Of a stretch of DNA of 42,156 bases, positions 15,670 to 23,322 are shown piece after piece. The position numbers and the translations under genes were made by a program. Numbering within the stretch: the first letter of the stretch is position 1; each line of letters opens with the position of its first letter. The notes under the pieces were generated by a model that was given only the letters and a program-made list of their open reading frames with translations, was not told the origin of the DNA and ran no database searches. Origin of the DNA: Reyranella sp. (GTDB lineage: Bacteria > Pseudomonadota > Alphaproteobacteria > Reyranellales > Reyranellaceae); contig NZ_SCVC01000027.1 of NCBI RefSeq assembly GCF_004297405.1, positions 1 to 42,156 of the forward strand. The letters run 5' to 3'.

Positions 15670-17541
15670 TTAAAGCCCAGGCACATAGGCGCTTATGTAC
15701 TGAAGCAACCTGACGTCGGGAAAGCCAACGTAGGCCCGTCGACCGATCGGACATCCAGAAATATTCCTGGAATCGACAAGCACAACCAGGACCTGTGCGG
15801 TTCCGAGCTTGTGGCCCCGGGAAACACTCGCCAGATCAGATCCCCCGAGGCGCGACGATGCTCCGCGCGTGAACAGCACGGTTGCCTTTCGCACCTGCGG
15901 ATCGCCTTCAAGAGATACGTTGGCACGCATCCCCTCATACAACAGCGCCGCAAGGGTCTCCGTAACGGGCACGTCGACGAGCAATGTGTTGCAGTCTATC
16001 CAGGAGAATAGCTTCTCGCCTTGCGTAACAGATGCATTGTTCGTCACCGCGGTCGACCATATCGTCATGCCCGCAGCAACTCGAACTGACACTGTCGTCG
16101 ACGCTTCCAGGTTCTTGCGCTCTTGGTCGAAGATCGAGCGGGCGGTACTGAGTTCTTCCTGCGCATCGACCACCGCACGTTTGGCCCTGGCCGCCTCGAG
16201 ATCAATCTCGTCGATGCTTCGCCACGACCATTCCGGTTCCTTACCGTCCTGCTGAATGAACACGCCGGTTCCGGCCAGGCGGCGGCGCTCGCGAACACGC
16301 TCGAGTGCCTTGGTCATTTGCGTGAGCGTGACTTGTACTTCGCGATGGCTCGCCGTCGCGAGATCTTCGTCGGCCTGAGAAGCCGTGCCCGAAACCCTCA
16401 GCGCGCGTCTTCTTTGCGCCGATGCGTCCGCCAGCTTGACCCGCTCGCTTTGAAGAGCGAGCCGCTGTTCAAGATCCTGAATCTCGAGATCCAAATCACG
16501 ACGAAAGCCTTCGGCGTAGCGTGCCTTGCGGTCCGCCCATTCCTTGCTGAGTTGCAGAACTCTTTCATTGTAGTGGCCGATCTGTGTCAGTCGGGCTTCT
16601 GCTCTACGTTCCTGGCCTTCAGCACGAATCACAGCGCTGCGATCGGAACTGTGATTGACAATTCGAGCCACCACCCCCGTGACGTCTACTTTCTGGCCTG
16701 CCCGCGTCTCGAAGCCTTCCACGGTGCCTGCAATCGGCGCCGTGGCGACATTGAGCCAGGAGGTTACCGCGGCGTCGCGATCAAGCACGACGTATATTGG
16801 TTGATAGACGGCTGCCACGATCGGTATGGCCGCCAGTACTGTGACCAGAGCAATCCTGCTCTTTCGCCCGAACCGATCCAGGAACCGGGGAGATAATACC
16901 GACGCGTCCTTACCGGGCGATGCTCCATCGACCGGCATCAGATGTCGGTCACTCACCCCCGCATTCTGGAGCATTCTGACGGTAACCAGCTTCAGCAGGT
17001 GGATGCCGAGCGTAGGGTGTTGCAGGAGAGCGGCAAACACCGCCTTCTTGGTCAGCGCCATGATCGTGCAGTCAGTGACTGCTATGGCAGTAGCGGTTCG
17101 GCGCCCTGTTTCAGAGAAGAGTGCGAACTCACCAAGAAATGAGCCGGAGCTGACGGTCCTCTGAACTTCGGGAAGAAACAACTCACCTTCGACGACATAG
17201 TAGAGTTCATCCGCCAGTTCGTTTGCCGAGAACAGGATGTCCTTTGCCCGGACGACCCGCTTGCTCATGAACGGCAGGATGGCCTGCGCCGAAAACTCCT
17301 GGGTCGCGGCTCTTTCCACTTGGGCAGTGAATTCGCGAATCTGCAGGAGCCGCAGCAGGTTCAGTGGCAGCAGCGCCCCGTGCAGGATCAGGATTGGCGT
17401 CAGCCCATCAATCAGGGCGTAAGTAATGAACGCTACGTTGCTCGCGAGGGCCACCACGCGCAACGGAAGCATGGTTCGCATGTAGAAGGTGGCGAACACC
17501 AACGCCGATGCGATGTAGCCGAATATTTCTCCCGAACTCAC
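15670..17541 (-). CDS. Popeye-like membrane domain + cyclic-nucleotide-binding domain + HlyD-like adaptor fusion
   Basis: A 623-residue protein from the GTG at 17541, which has AGGGG 9 bases upstream; a TTG at 17583 would add 14 residues. Domains in order: three closely spaced membrane helices (about 5-65) arranged like the Popeye/POPDC N-terminus; a cyclic-nucleotide-binding domain (about 85-195) with the phosphate-cassette pattern FLGEFALFSETGRRTATA; a single membrane helix (229-251); a lipoyl-like half motif (IAGTVEGFETRAGQKVDV, 270-287); a long coiled-coil region (310-480); the second lipoyl half (484-515); and a C-terminal beta-rich adaptor domain. This resembles a membrane-fusion protein of an export machine whose state is set by a cytoplasmic ligand, analogous in logic to Alg44. 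No ABC transporter or glycosyltransferase partner is adjacent. Function is inferred from architecture only. Confidence 0.8.
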   Translation of the reverse strand: MSSGEIFGYIASALVFATFYMRTMLPLRVVALASNVAFITYALIDGLTPILILHGALLPLNLLRLLQIREFTAQVERAATQEFSAQAILPFMSKRVVRAKDILFSANELADELYYVVEGELFLPEVQRTVSSGSFLGEFALFSETGRRTATAIAVTDCTIMALTKKAVFAALLQHPTLGIHLLKLVTVRMLQNAGVSDRHLMPVDGASPGKDASVLSPRFLDRFGRKSRIALVTVLAAIPIVAAVYQPIYVVLDRDAAVTSWLNVATAPIAGTVEGFETRAGQKVDVTGVVARIVNHSSDRSAVIRAEGQERRAEARLTQIGHYNERVLQLSKEWADRKARYAEGFRRDLDLEIQDLEQRLALQSERVKLADASAQRRRALRVSGTASQADEDLATASHREVQVTLTQMTKALERVRERRRLAGTGVFIQQDGKEPEWSWRSIDEIDLEAARAKRAVVDAQEELSTARSIFDQERKNLEASTTVSVRVAAGMTIWSTAVTNNASVTQGEKLFSWIDCNTLLVDVPVTETLAALLYEGMRANVSLEGDPQVRKATVLFTRGASSRLGGSDLASVSRGHKLGTAQVLVVLVDSRNISGCPIGRRAYVGFPDVRLLQYISAYVPGL

Positions 17542-17725
17542 GACATGTCGCCCCTGCCAAGGTCCGCCATGCCATTCTGCCAAGAGAATTCACGCCTATC
17601 TACGGGCGCGAGCTTCCCATCGCCTGTTCCACCCTCCGATGTCACGCTTCGAAGGCCGATTTGTCGCTGCAGGCATCGTCAGTTCCCTCGAAGGGCGTGA
17701 CCATGCTCTCCGCGAATGCGATAGA

Positions 17726-17755
17726 GAGTGAAGCCCTCGGGAAAGGGCTCCACTC
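17726..17755 (-). terminator. Hairpin 3' of the homospermidine synthase gene
   Basis: A 12-base-pair stem (GAGUGGAGCCCU with AGGGCUUCACUC, one G-U pair) with a six-base loop starts 14 bases after the hss stop on the minus strand. No clear U-run follows, so it may be a factor-assisted terminator or an mRNA 3'-end stabiliser. The remaining interval to the cNMP/HlyD gene start (about 17542-17725) shows no gene. Confidence 0.5.
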
Positions 17756-17769
17756 CTCCTAACGACCGA

Positions 17770-19227
17770 TCAGACGACCCGGAAGTTCTTGAACTGCCAG
17801 GGATCGGACTTGTCGAGATCCTCGGGGAAGAGTTCGCCCCGGCCCTGCAGCGGGGTCCAGTCGCTGTACTTGCCGACGACCGGTCCGAGATAGGGCATAC
17901 AGATCTCAAGGTTGCGCGCGAAGTCCATCTCATCGGCCTCGACGATACCCTCGTTCGGGTTCTCGAGCGCCCAGATGATGCCCGAGAGCACGGGTGCCAC
18001 GACCTGGATCGAGGTCGCGTTGTTGTAGGGCACGACCTTGCGCGCCTCGTGGATGTCGATCTGCGAGCCGTACCAGTAGGCGCCCTTCTTGTGGCCCATC
18101 AGCAGCACGCCGAGCTCGTCGCGGCCCGAGGTGACCTCCTCGACGATCAGGCGCTGGCGCTTCTGCTGCTTCAGGTTCTTTCCGGCAAGCTCGTGCATCG
18201 ACATGATTGCCTGGTCACACGGGTGATAGGCGTAGTGCACCGTCGGCCGATAGGCGACCTTTTTGCCGTCGTGCACGGTCAGGTAATCGGCGATCGAGAT
18301 CGACTCGTTGTGCGTGATGATGAAGCCGTGGAACGGCCCCTCGATCGGCGTCCAGGTGCGCACTTGGGTCAGCAGGCCCGGACGGTTGAGGTAGATCGCT
18401 GCGTCGCAGCCGAAGGTGTGACGCTTGCCGTCGGGCGGCAGTGCCTTTTCGTGCGTACCCCAGCCCATCTCGGCGGGCTGGCCGCCCTCGGAGATGAAGC
18501 CGTCGATCGACCAGGTGTTGACGAACTCGCCCACTTCCTTCGGCTTCGGCGAGACCTGCGTGTCGCGCTCGGCGATATGGATCACCTTGACGCCCAGGCG
18601 TTGGGCGAGCTTGCCCCAGCCCTCGCGCGTGGTCGGCACGGGCGCCTTCACACCGGTATCGCGCGCGATGTTCACCAGCGCCTGCTTGGCGAAGTGCGAC
18701 ACCAGGCCGGGATTGGCCCCATGGGCAACCACGGCCGTCGAGCCGCCCTTGAAGCGTGACTTGAGCTTCAGCATCGTGTCGCGCAGCGCGTAGTTCGACC
18801 GGCGCGAGACCGACAGGTTGGGGTCCGAATAGCCGCCCGGCCACGGCTCGATGCAGGTGTCGAGGTAGAGCACGCCCTTCTTCTGGCAAAGCTCGATCAG
18901 CGCCGTCGAGGCGACCTCCACCGAGAGATTGAGCAGGAAATCGCCCTGGCCCAGCCGGTTGTCCAGCGTCGACCGGACGTTGGACTCAATCAGACGCTTC
19001 TCGACGAACTCGACGCCGTAGCGCTGCGCCTCATCTTCGCCGCCGCGCATGTCGTCGGTGATGATGGTGATCTGCTCGGGCTTGATGCCGATGTGGCGCA
19101 GGATCAGCGGCAGCACGCCCTGACCGATCGAGCCGAAGCCGATCATGACCAGGCGGCCTTTGAAGTCGAGGTACTTCTTACCGACGGCCTTCTTGCTGGA
19201 AGCTCCGCGCGCGACTTTCTTCGCCAT
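17770..19227 (-). CDS. hss: Homospermidine synthase (NAD-dependent)
   Basis: A 485-residue saccharopine-dehydrogenase-fold enzyme of the bacterial homospermidine synthase family. It makes sym-homospermidine from two putrescines (or putrescine and spermidine) with NAD as a recycled cofactor. The Rossmann motif GFGSIGQG is at 30-37 after a basic N-terminal tail. Downstream family blocks (VLYLDTCIEPWPGGY, VAHGANPGLVSHFAKQAL, TFGCDAAIYLNRPG) are all present and length is normal. The ornithine decarboxylase gene upstream on the same strand supplies putrescine, so the pair is a short homospermidine pathway. Homospermidine is a main polyamine in many alphaproteobacteria. Confidence 0.95.
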   Translation of the reverse strand: MAKKVARGASSKKAVGKKYLDFKGRLVMIGFGSIGQGVLPLILRHIGIKPEQITIITDDMRGGEDEAQRYGVEFVEKRLIESNVRSTLDNRLGQGDFLLNLSVEVASTALIELCQKKGVLYLDTCIEPWPGGYSDPNLSVSRRSNYALRDTMLKLKSRFKGGSTAVVAHGANPGLVSHFAKQALVNIARDTGVKAPVPTTREGWGKLAQRLGVKVIHIAERDTQVSPKPKEVGEFVNTWSIDGFISEGGQPAEMGWGTHEKALPPDGKRHTFGCDAAIYLNRPGLLTQVRTWTPIEGPFHGFIITHNESISIADYLTVHDGKKVAYRPTVHYAYHPCDQAIMSMHELAGKNLKQQKRQRLIVEEVTSGRDELGVLLMGHKKGAYWYGSQIDIHEARKVVPYNNATSIQVVAPVLSGIIWALENPNEGIVEADEMDFARNLEICMPYLGPVVGKYSDWTPLQGRGELFPEDLDKSDPWQFKNFRVV

Positions 19228-19270
19228 TTCAGCGTCCCTCGTCCTTGGTTAGGGGTGGTCGATAAACAGC

Positions 19271-19296
19271 AACGGGGCCTTTCTCAAGGCCCCGTT
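19271..19296 (-). promoter_or_regulatory. Perfect hairpin between the ornithine decarboxylase and hss genes
   Basis: An 11-base-pair perfect stem (AACGGGGCCTT/AAGGCCCCGTT) encloses GAGA, a GNRA tetraloop, when read on the minus strand. It lies 26 bases after the decarboxylase stop. The sequence after it (GCTGTTTATC) is only weakly U-rich, so partial termination or processing between the two genes is likelier than a complete stop. Confidence 0.6.
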
Positions 19297-19322
19297 ATTC
19301 CGTACGCCTGAAGTGTGTCAGC

Positions 19323-20453
19323 TCAGATGCAGACCGCCTTGAGTGGCGCAAAACCGTTGAAGGCGACCGACGAATAGGTCGTCGTGTAGGCGCCGGTCGA
19401 GAGGATCTCGACCTTGTCGCCCGGCTTGAGGGACAGAGGCAGTTTGTACTCCGTCTTCTCGTAGAGGATGTCGGCCGAATCGCAGGTCGGGCCGGCCAGC
19501 ACCACGGGGCCGACGCGCGTGCCGTCGCGGCTCGTCCGCAGCCGGTACTTGATGCTCTCGTCCATGGTCTCGGCCAGGCCGGAGAACTTGCCGATGTCGA
19601 GGTAGACCCAGCGCTTGCGGTCGTTGGCCGCCTTGCGCGACACCAGCACGACTTCGCTCTGGATCACGCCGGCGTCGCCCACCATGGAGCGGCCCGGTTC
19701 GATGATGACCTCCGGCATACGGTTGCCGAAGTGGCGCACCAGCGCGCGGCCGACCGCCTCGCAGTAGGCCTCGATGCTGTTCACTTCCGCGCGGTAGCGC
19801 GCCGGGAAGCCGCCACCCAGGTTGACCATGCGCAGGTCCACGCCTTCTTCGGCGAGGGCGAAGAACATCTGCGAGACCTGGGCCAGCGCCTTGTCCCACT
19901 GGTCGAGGTCGGTCTGCTGGCTGCCGACATGGAAGGAGATGCCATAGGCATCGAGCCCCCACTCCTTGGCCTTGCGCAGCAGGTCCTTGGCCATCTCCGG
20001 CGCGCAGCCGAACTTCTTGCTGAGCGGCCACTCGGCGCCACCGCAATCGACCAGCACGCGGCAGAACACGCGGGCGCCCGGCGCCACGCGGGCGAGCTTC
20101 TGCAGCTCCGCCTCGCTGTCGAAGGCGAACAGGCGCACGCCCTGCTGATAGGCCCAGGCGATGTCCTTTTCCTTCTTGATCGTGTTGCCGAAGGAGATGC
20201 GGTCCGTCGAGACGCCGTTGGCCTGCACCAGCTCGATCTCGCCGCGGCTGGCGGTGTCGAACTTCGAGCCAGCCGTCGCCAGACGCGACAGGATCTGCGC
20301 CGCCGGATTGGCCTTCACGGCATAGAAGATGTGGGCGGCCGGCAGCAGTTCACGCATGCGCCGGAAGTTGTTCTCGACCACATCGAGGTCGATCACCAGG
20401 CACGGCGTCTCGGGCTGCTGCTCACGGAGATAACGAAAAATACGCTCGGTCAT
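19323..20453 (-). CDS. Ornithine decarboxylase (alanine-racemase-fold, eukaryotic-type)
   Basis: A 376-residue PLP-dependent decarboxylase of fold type III. PLP is bound by K47 in YAVKANP; H175 stacks on the ring (FHVGSQ), GGGFP (about 213-217) and EPGRSMV bind the phosphate, and the partner-subunit catalytic pair C324-D325 lies in GPTCDSADI. The CDSAD form is typical of ornithine/lysine decarboxylases, not diaminopimelate decarboxylase. It converts ornithine to putrescine for homospermidine synthase downstream. The ATG at 20453 is preferred to an upstream TTG because the conserved N-terminus begins there. The 5' leader is long, structured and contains a small ORF. Confidence 0.92.
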   Translation of the reverse strand: MTERIFRYLREQQPETPCLVIDLDVVENNFRRMRELLPAAHIFYAVKANPAAQILSRLATAGSKFDTASRGEIELVQANGVSTDRISFGNTIKKEKDIAWAYQQGVRLFAFDSEAELQKLARVAPGARVFCRVLVDCGGAEWPLSKKFGCAPEMAKDLLRKAKEWGLDAYGISFHVGSQQTDLDQWDKALAQVSQMFFALAEEGVDLRMVNLGGGFPARYRAEVNSIEAYCEAVGRALVRHFGNRMPEVIIEPGRSMVGDAGVIQSEVVLVSRKAANDRKRWVYLDIGKFSGLAETMDESIKYRLRTSRDGTRVGPVVLAGPTCDSADILYEKTEYKLPLSLKPGDKVEILSTGAYTTTYSSVAFNGFAPLKAVCI

Positions 20454-20511
20454 CGCTGGGGGGTTCCCCGTCAAATCGTCAAATTGTCAGTGCAAAAGTC
20501 GAACGGGACGT

Positions 20512-20547
20512 ATGGCGTCAGATCGGGCTGCGCCCGACCGACGGCAT
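20512..20547 (-). promoter_or_regulatory. Long imperfect hairpin in the ornithine decarboxylase leader
   Basis: The arms read ATGCCGTCGG-TCGGGC and the complement of GCCCGATCTGACGCCAT, pairing over about 16 positions with two mismatches and one bulge. The inner 6 base pairs around UCGGGC are perfect. The hairpin sits between the small ORF stop (20551) and the decarboxylase ATG (20453). A speF RNA motif upstream of ornithine decarboxylase genes is known in alphaproteobacteria; whether this leader matches it needs a covariance-model search. Confidence 0.55.
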
Positions 20548-20550
20548 GCG

Positions 20551-20688
20551 TCAGCCGATACTCGACGGGGTCTGATGCCGCTTGAGCGGCAGAGCGAACA
20601 CAAAAGGTGTGTCTGACGTGGCCCGGCCGGAATTCACCGGGCAAATGACATAATAGCGGGGAACGCGCCCCGCGCGGTAAGCAACCAT
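20551..20688 (-). CDS. 45-codon small ORF (candidate leader peptide) upstream of ornithine decarboxylase
   Basis: An ATG at 20688 is preceded by AAGGAG with 8 bases spacing, the best ribosome binding site in the leader. The peptide starts MVAYRAGRVPRYYVICPVNS and ends PSSIG, with Arg and Pro-rich stretches and a hydrophobic middle (TPFVFALPL). It ends 97 bases before the decarboxylase start, in front of a long hairpin, and contains a self-complementary GCCGC/GCGGC segment (20577-20590). The arrangement recalls the SpeFL leader peptide of enterobacteria that senses ornithine, though no sequence similarity can be claimed. It may instead be a non-coding part of a speF-type RNA. Confidence 0.45.
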   Translation of the reverse strand: MVAYRAGRVPRYYVICPVNSGRATSDTPFVFALPLKRHQTPSSIG

Positions 20689-20709
20689 CTCAGAAGCTCC
20701 TTCCCGGAC

Positions 20710-20724
20710 CCGGCTCGAAGCCGG
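20710..20724 (-). promoter_or_regulatory. Small hairpin 5' of the leader small ORF
   Basis: CCGGCT-TCG-AGCCGG forms a six-base-pair stem with a three-base loop just before the small ORF's ribosome binding site. The rest of 20725-20895, up to the MFS stop on the same strand, shows no gene; it probably holds the promoter for this leader and the 3' end of the ceramide operon. Confidence 0.4.
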
Positions 20725-20895
20725 CACTGCCAAAAAGAACACTTTCCGTCGTTGCGTAACCACTAAGGGCCAGCGGCACGTGCGTGGGCGTCTTGTACGT
20801 TGGCTATCTACAACTAATCGACACGGTTACAAGAAGATTCTGCCCCGCCTCGTAAATTTTTGAGTCGCTTGTGGTGGAAAGGGCACAAAAGCGTG

Positions 20896-22167
20896 TCAGA
20901 CACGCGGCGTCGTCGAGCCCGGCAGCCGGATCGACGCGGCGAGCACGGTCAGCGGCACCAATGCCAACGACGAGGCAATCAGCGCAGCCTGTACGCCGAA
21001 GAGATTGGCGATCTTTCCCCACAGCAGGGAGCCCACGACCATCGCGCCGAAGAACACCATCTGGTGCACCGCCATGCCCCGCGCGCGCATGTAGTTGGGC
21101 AGGATCATCTGCACTGAAGTGCCGTTGTTAGCGATGACGGTGATCCAGCAGGCACCGTTGATGGCGACGACGATCCCGACCACCCAGGGCACCATCGCCA
21201 GCGCCGCAAGCATCGTGGCGGCGGCAGAAACACCCATCGCCCAGATGTTGGCGCGATCGGCGCCCAGCAGGCGGTTGATCCTCGGCATGGCGAAGGCGGC
21301 AGCAACCGCGCCGACGCCAAATACGCCGTACAGGATGCCGAAATCGAACTCGTCGAGGCCGAGCTCGAAGCGACCGATCACCGGCAACAGAGTGCCCAGG
21401 GCAATGCCGGGCACGAAGAAGCAGAGACCGCGAGCGAAGATCGCCCGCAATTCGGCCGAGCCGCGCACGAAGGCGATACCCGCCCGGGCTGCTTCCGCGA
21501 AGCCCTCGCGACGCTGGGCGGCCCGCGCCTCGGCCGGCCGCTTCCAGGCTCGCATGGCGAAGATGACGCCCACGTAGGTGAAGGTGTTGATCGCGAAGAG
21601 CAGGAACACGCCGACCAGGCTGAGCAGAAGCTGGCCGATGACCGGCCCGATGGTGCGGGCAAGGTTGAAGCCGGCGCTGTTCAGCGCGATGGCGGGTCTG
21701 AGTTGCGGCCCCGAGACGATCTCCGGCACGACGGCGTGCCAGGCCGGCGCGTTCATGGCGTTGCCCAGCCCCATGCAGAAGGAGAGGCCGAGCAGGCTCC
21801 AATGGTCGAGCTTGCCTAGGAAGGCGAGGACCGCGAGCGTCGCGGCCACCGCCATCATCCAGATCTGGCAGCAGATGATGTAGCGGCGGCGGTCGAAGCG
21901 GTCGGCCAGGATGCCGGCGAAGAAGCAGAACAGGAACATCGGCAGGGTGCCGGCCGCAGCCAGCAAGGCCACGAAGATCGGCTCTTGCGTCAGGCTGGTC
22001 ATCTCCCAGGCCGCGCCGGTGTTCTGCATCCAGCCACCGACGTTGGACATCAGGTTGGCCGTCCACATCGCCAGGAACGATTTGTTGGCGAGCGGTGCGA
22101 AGGCCGAGACTCGGGGAACGGGACCAGGTGAACCCGGGCCGGGCGGCGTGGAACCTGGCGCGCTCAC
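20896..22167 (-). CDS. MFS transporter (MFS_3 / EntS-like)
   Basis: A 423-residue major facilitator with about 12 membrane helices. It has a Pro/Gly-rich cytosolic N-terminus, the motif ADRFDRRRYI after TM2 (the MFS A-motif position) and the MFS_3-type opening NKSFLAMWTANLMSNVGGWMQ. The GTG start overlaps the ceramide synthase stop (GTGA), so it is translated as the last gene of that operon. MFS_3 members export siderophores and other amphiphiles; movement of a sphingolipid precursor or head group is a context-based guess. Confidence 0.85.
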   Translation of the reverse strand: MSAPGSTPPGPGSPGPVPRVSAFAPLANKSFLAMWTANLMSNVGGWMQNTGAAWEMTSLTQEPIFVALLAAAGTLPMFLFCFFAGILADRFDRRRYIICCQIWMMAVAATLAVLAFLGKLDHWSLLGLSFCMGLGNAMNAPAWHAVVPEIVSGPQLRPAIALNSAGFNLARTIGPVIGQLLLSLVGVFLLFAINTFTYVGVIFAMRAWKRPAEARAAQRREGFAEAARAGIAFVRGSAELRAIFARGLCFFVPGIALGTLLPVIGRFELGLDEFDFGILYGVFGVGAVAAAFAMPRINRLLGADRANIWAMGVSAAATMLAALAMVPWVVGIVVAINGACWITVIANNGTSVQMILPNYMRARGMAVHQMVFFGAMVVGSLLWGKIANLFGVQAALIASSLALVPLTVLAASIRLPGSTTPRV

Positions 22168-23315
22168 CCCACCAGAGCTTTCTCGTAGATGCGATGCGTC
22201 TTGTAGTGAACGCCGCCCACGGACCGGATGATGTTGTTGGTGGCCTTGTTGTCTTCGAGGATCCAGCCCAGCTCGGCCGAGGTCTTGCCCAGTCGCTTGC
22301 CGTTCTGCCTCAAGTGATCGATGGCGATCATCGCCAGTCCTGCTCCCATCAGCGGATGGTTGCGGAACTTCTTCTTCACGCCCATCAGCGGCACACGAGT
22401 ACTGCCGACGCCGGCGATCTTCAACCGGTAGAGAAGCTTCGCCAGATTCACCGGCCCCAGCTTGCCGTTGAAGTCACGGGTCGCCTCGTTGAGGTTGGTG
22501 AGGGCCACGATGAAGGCTACCGTCTCGTCGTCGACATCCACGAAGACCGCGAGCTCCGGCACGATCACCGGCCCGAACGCCTTGGAGGCGTGGTCGATTT
22601 CAGCCTGGGTGAAGGGCACGAAGCCCCAATTGTCGCTCCAGGCATCGTTGAAGACGCCGACCAAGGTGCGGACCTCGGCATCGAACATCTTCATGTTGGC
22701 GGTGCGCACCTTTACGCGGTTGCCCATGCCCGCCCGCGCCAGCAGCTTGGCGCCGATCGTCTCGGGCGCGTTCTGGACGTCGTAGTCGTAGGAGAAGAGA
22801 TCCTTGATCTTCGTGTAGCCGCAGGCTTCGACCCGGCCACCGGCGTAAGGAGGATCCCAGGGAACCATGAGGACCGGCCGGCTCTCGAAGCCGTCGATCA
22901 ACATCCCGACTTCCTCGTTGACCGAGAGACTGAATGGTCCGGTCGCGCGCGTCATGCCCTTGGCCTTCAGCCAGGCTTCGGCGGCAGCGAACAACGCCGC
23001 AAAGATCGCCGGATCGTCCTCAGCGACGACGCATCCGAAGTGGCCGGTACTGTCCGCGTAGCGTTCGAGATAGGCGCGATCGACCTGAGCGGTGATGCGG
23101 CCAACCACACGGCCGGCGCGGCGGGCCAGGAAGAACTGGACCTCGACATGGTGGAACAGGGGATTCTTGGCCGGCGAAAAGGCTTCCTTCCGCTCCAGGT
23201 CGAGATGCGGCACGTAGCCTTTCTGGCCAACGTAAAGCCGCTTGGGCAGATCGATGAAGGCCTTGAGGTCGGATTTGCCCTGAACCGGCGTTACCACGAT
23301 GTCTGACGAAGCCAT
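22164..23315 (-). CDS. bcerS: Bacterial ceramide synthase candidate (GNAT-like acyltransferase)
   Basis: A 383-residue protein of the GNAT-like family often mislabelled dATP pyrophosphohydrolase. The N-terminal half has an acetyltransferase-like core (FFLARRAGRVVGRITAQVDR, GHFGCVVAEDD), and the C-terminal half carries another GNAT-like segment (NHPLMGAGLAMIAIDHLR... AELGWILEDN). The same family in Caulobacter was identified as the acyltransferase that N-acylates the sphingoid base. Here it is three genes downstream of serine palmitoyltransferase in one operon, which strongly supports that role. Start ATG at 23315 follows the metallophosphoesterase stop by 7 bases. Confidence 0.82.
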   Translation of the reverse strand: MASSDIVVTPVQGKSDLKAFIDLPKRLYVGQKGYVPHLDLERKEAFSPAKNPLFHHVEVQFFLARRAGRVVGRITAQVDRAYLERYADSTGHFGCVVAEDDPAIFAALFAAAEAWLKAKGMTRATGPFSLSVNEEVGMLIDGFESRPVLMVPWDPPYAGGRVEACGYTKIKDLFSYDYDVQNAPETIGAKLLARAGMGNRVKVRTANMKMFDAEVRTLVGVFNDAWSDNWGFVPFTQAEIDHASKAFGPVIVPELAVFVDVDDETVAFIVALTNLNEATRDFNGKLGPVNLAKLLYRLKIAGVGSTRVPLMGVKKKFRNHPLMGAGLAMIAIDHLRQNGKRLGKTSAELGWILEDNKATNNIIRSVGGVHYKTHRIYEKALVG

Positions 23316-23322
23316 TTACGCC

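Noticed and set aside
17641..17701. GTCACGC/GCGTGAC inverted repeat upstream of the cNMP/HlyD gene
   Set aside because: The seven-base arms are about 47 bases apart, close to what chance gives in GC-rich DNA.
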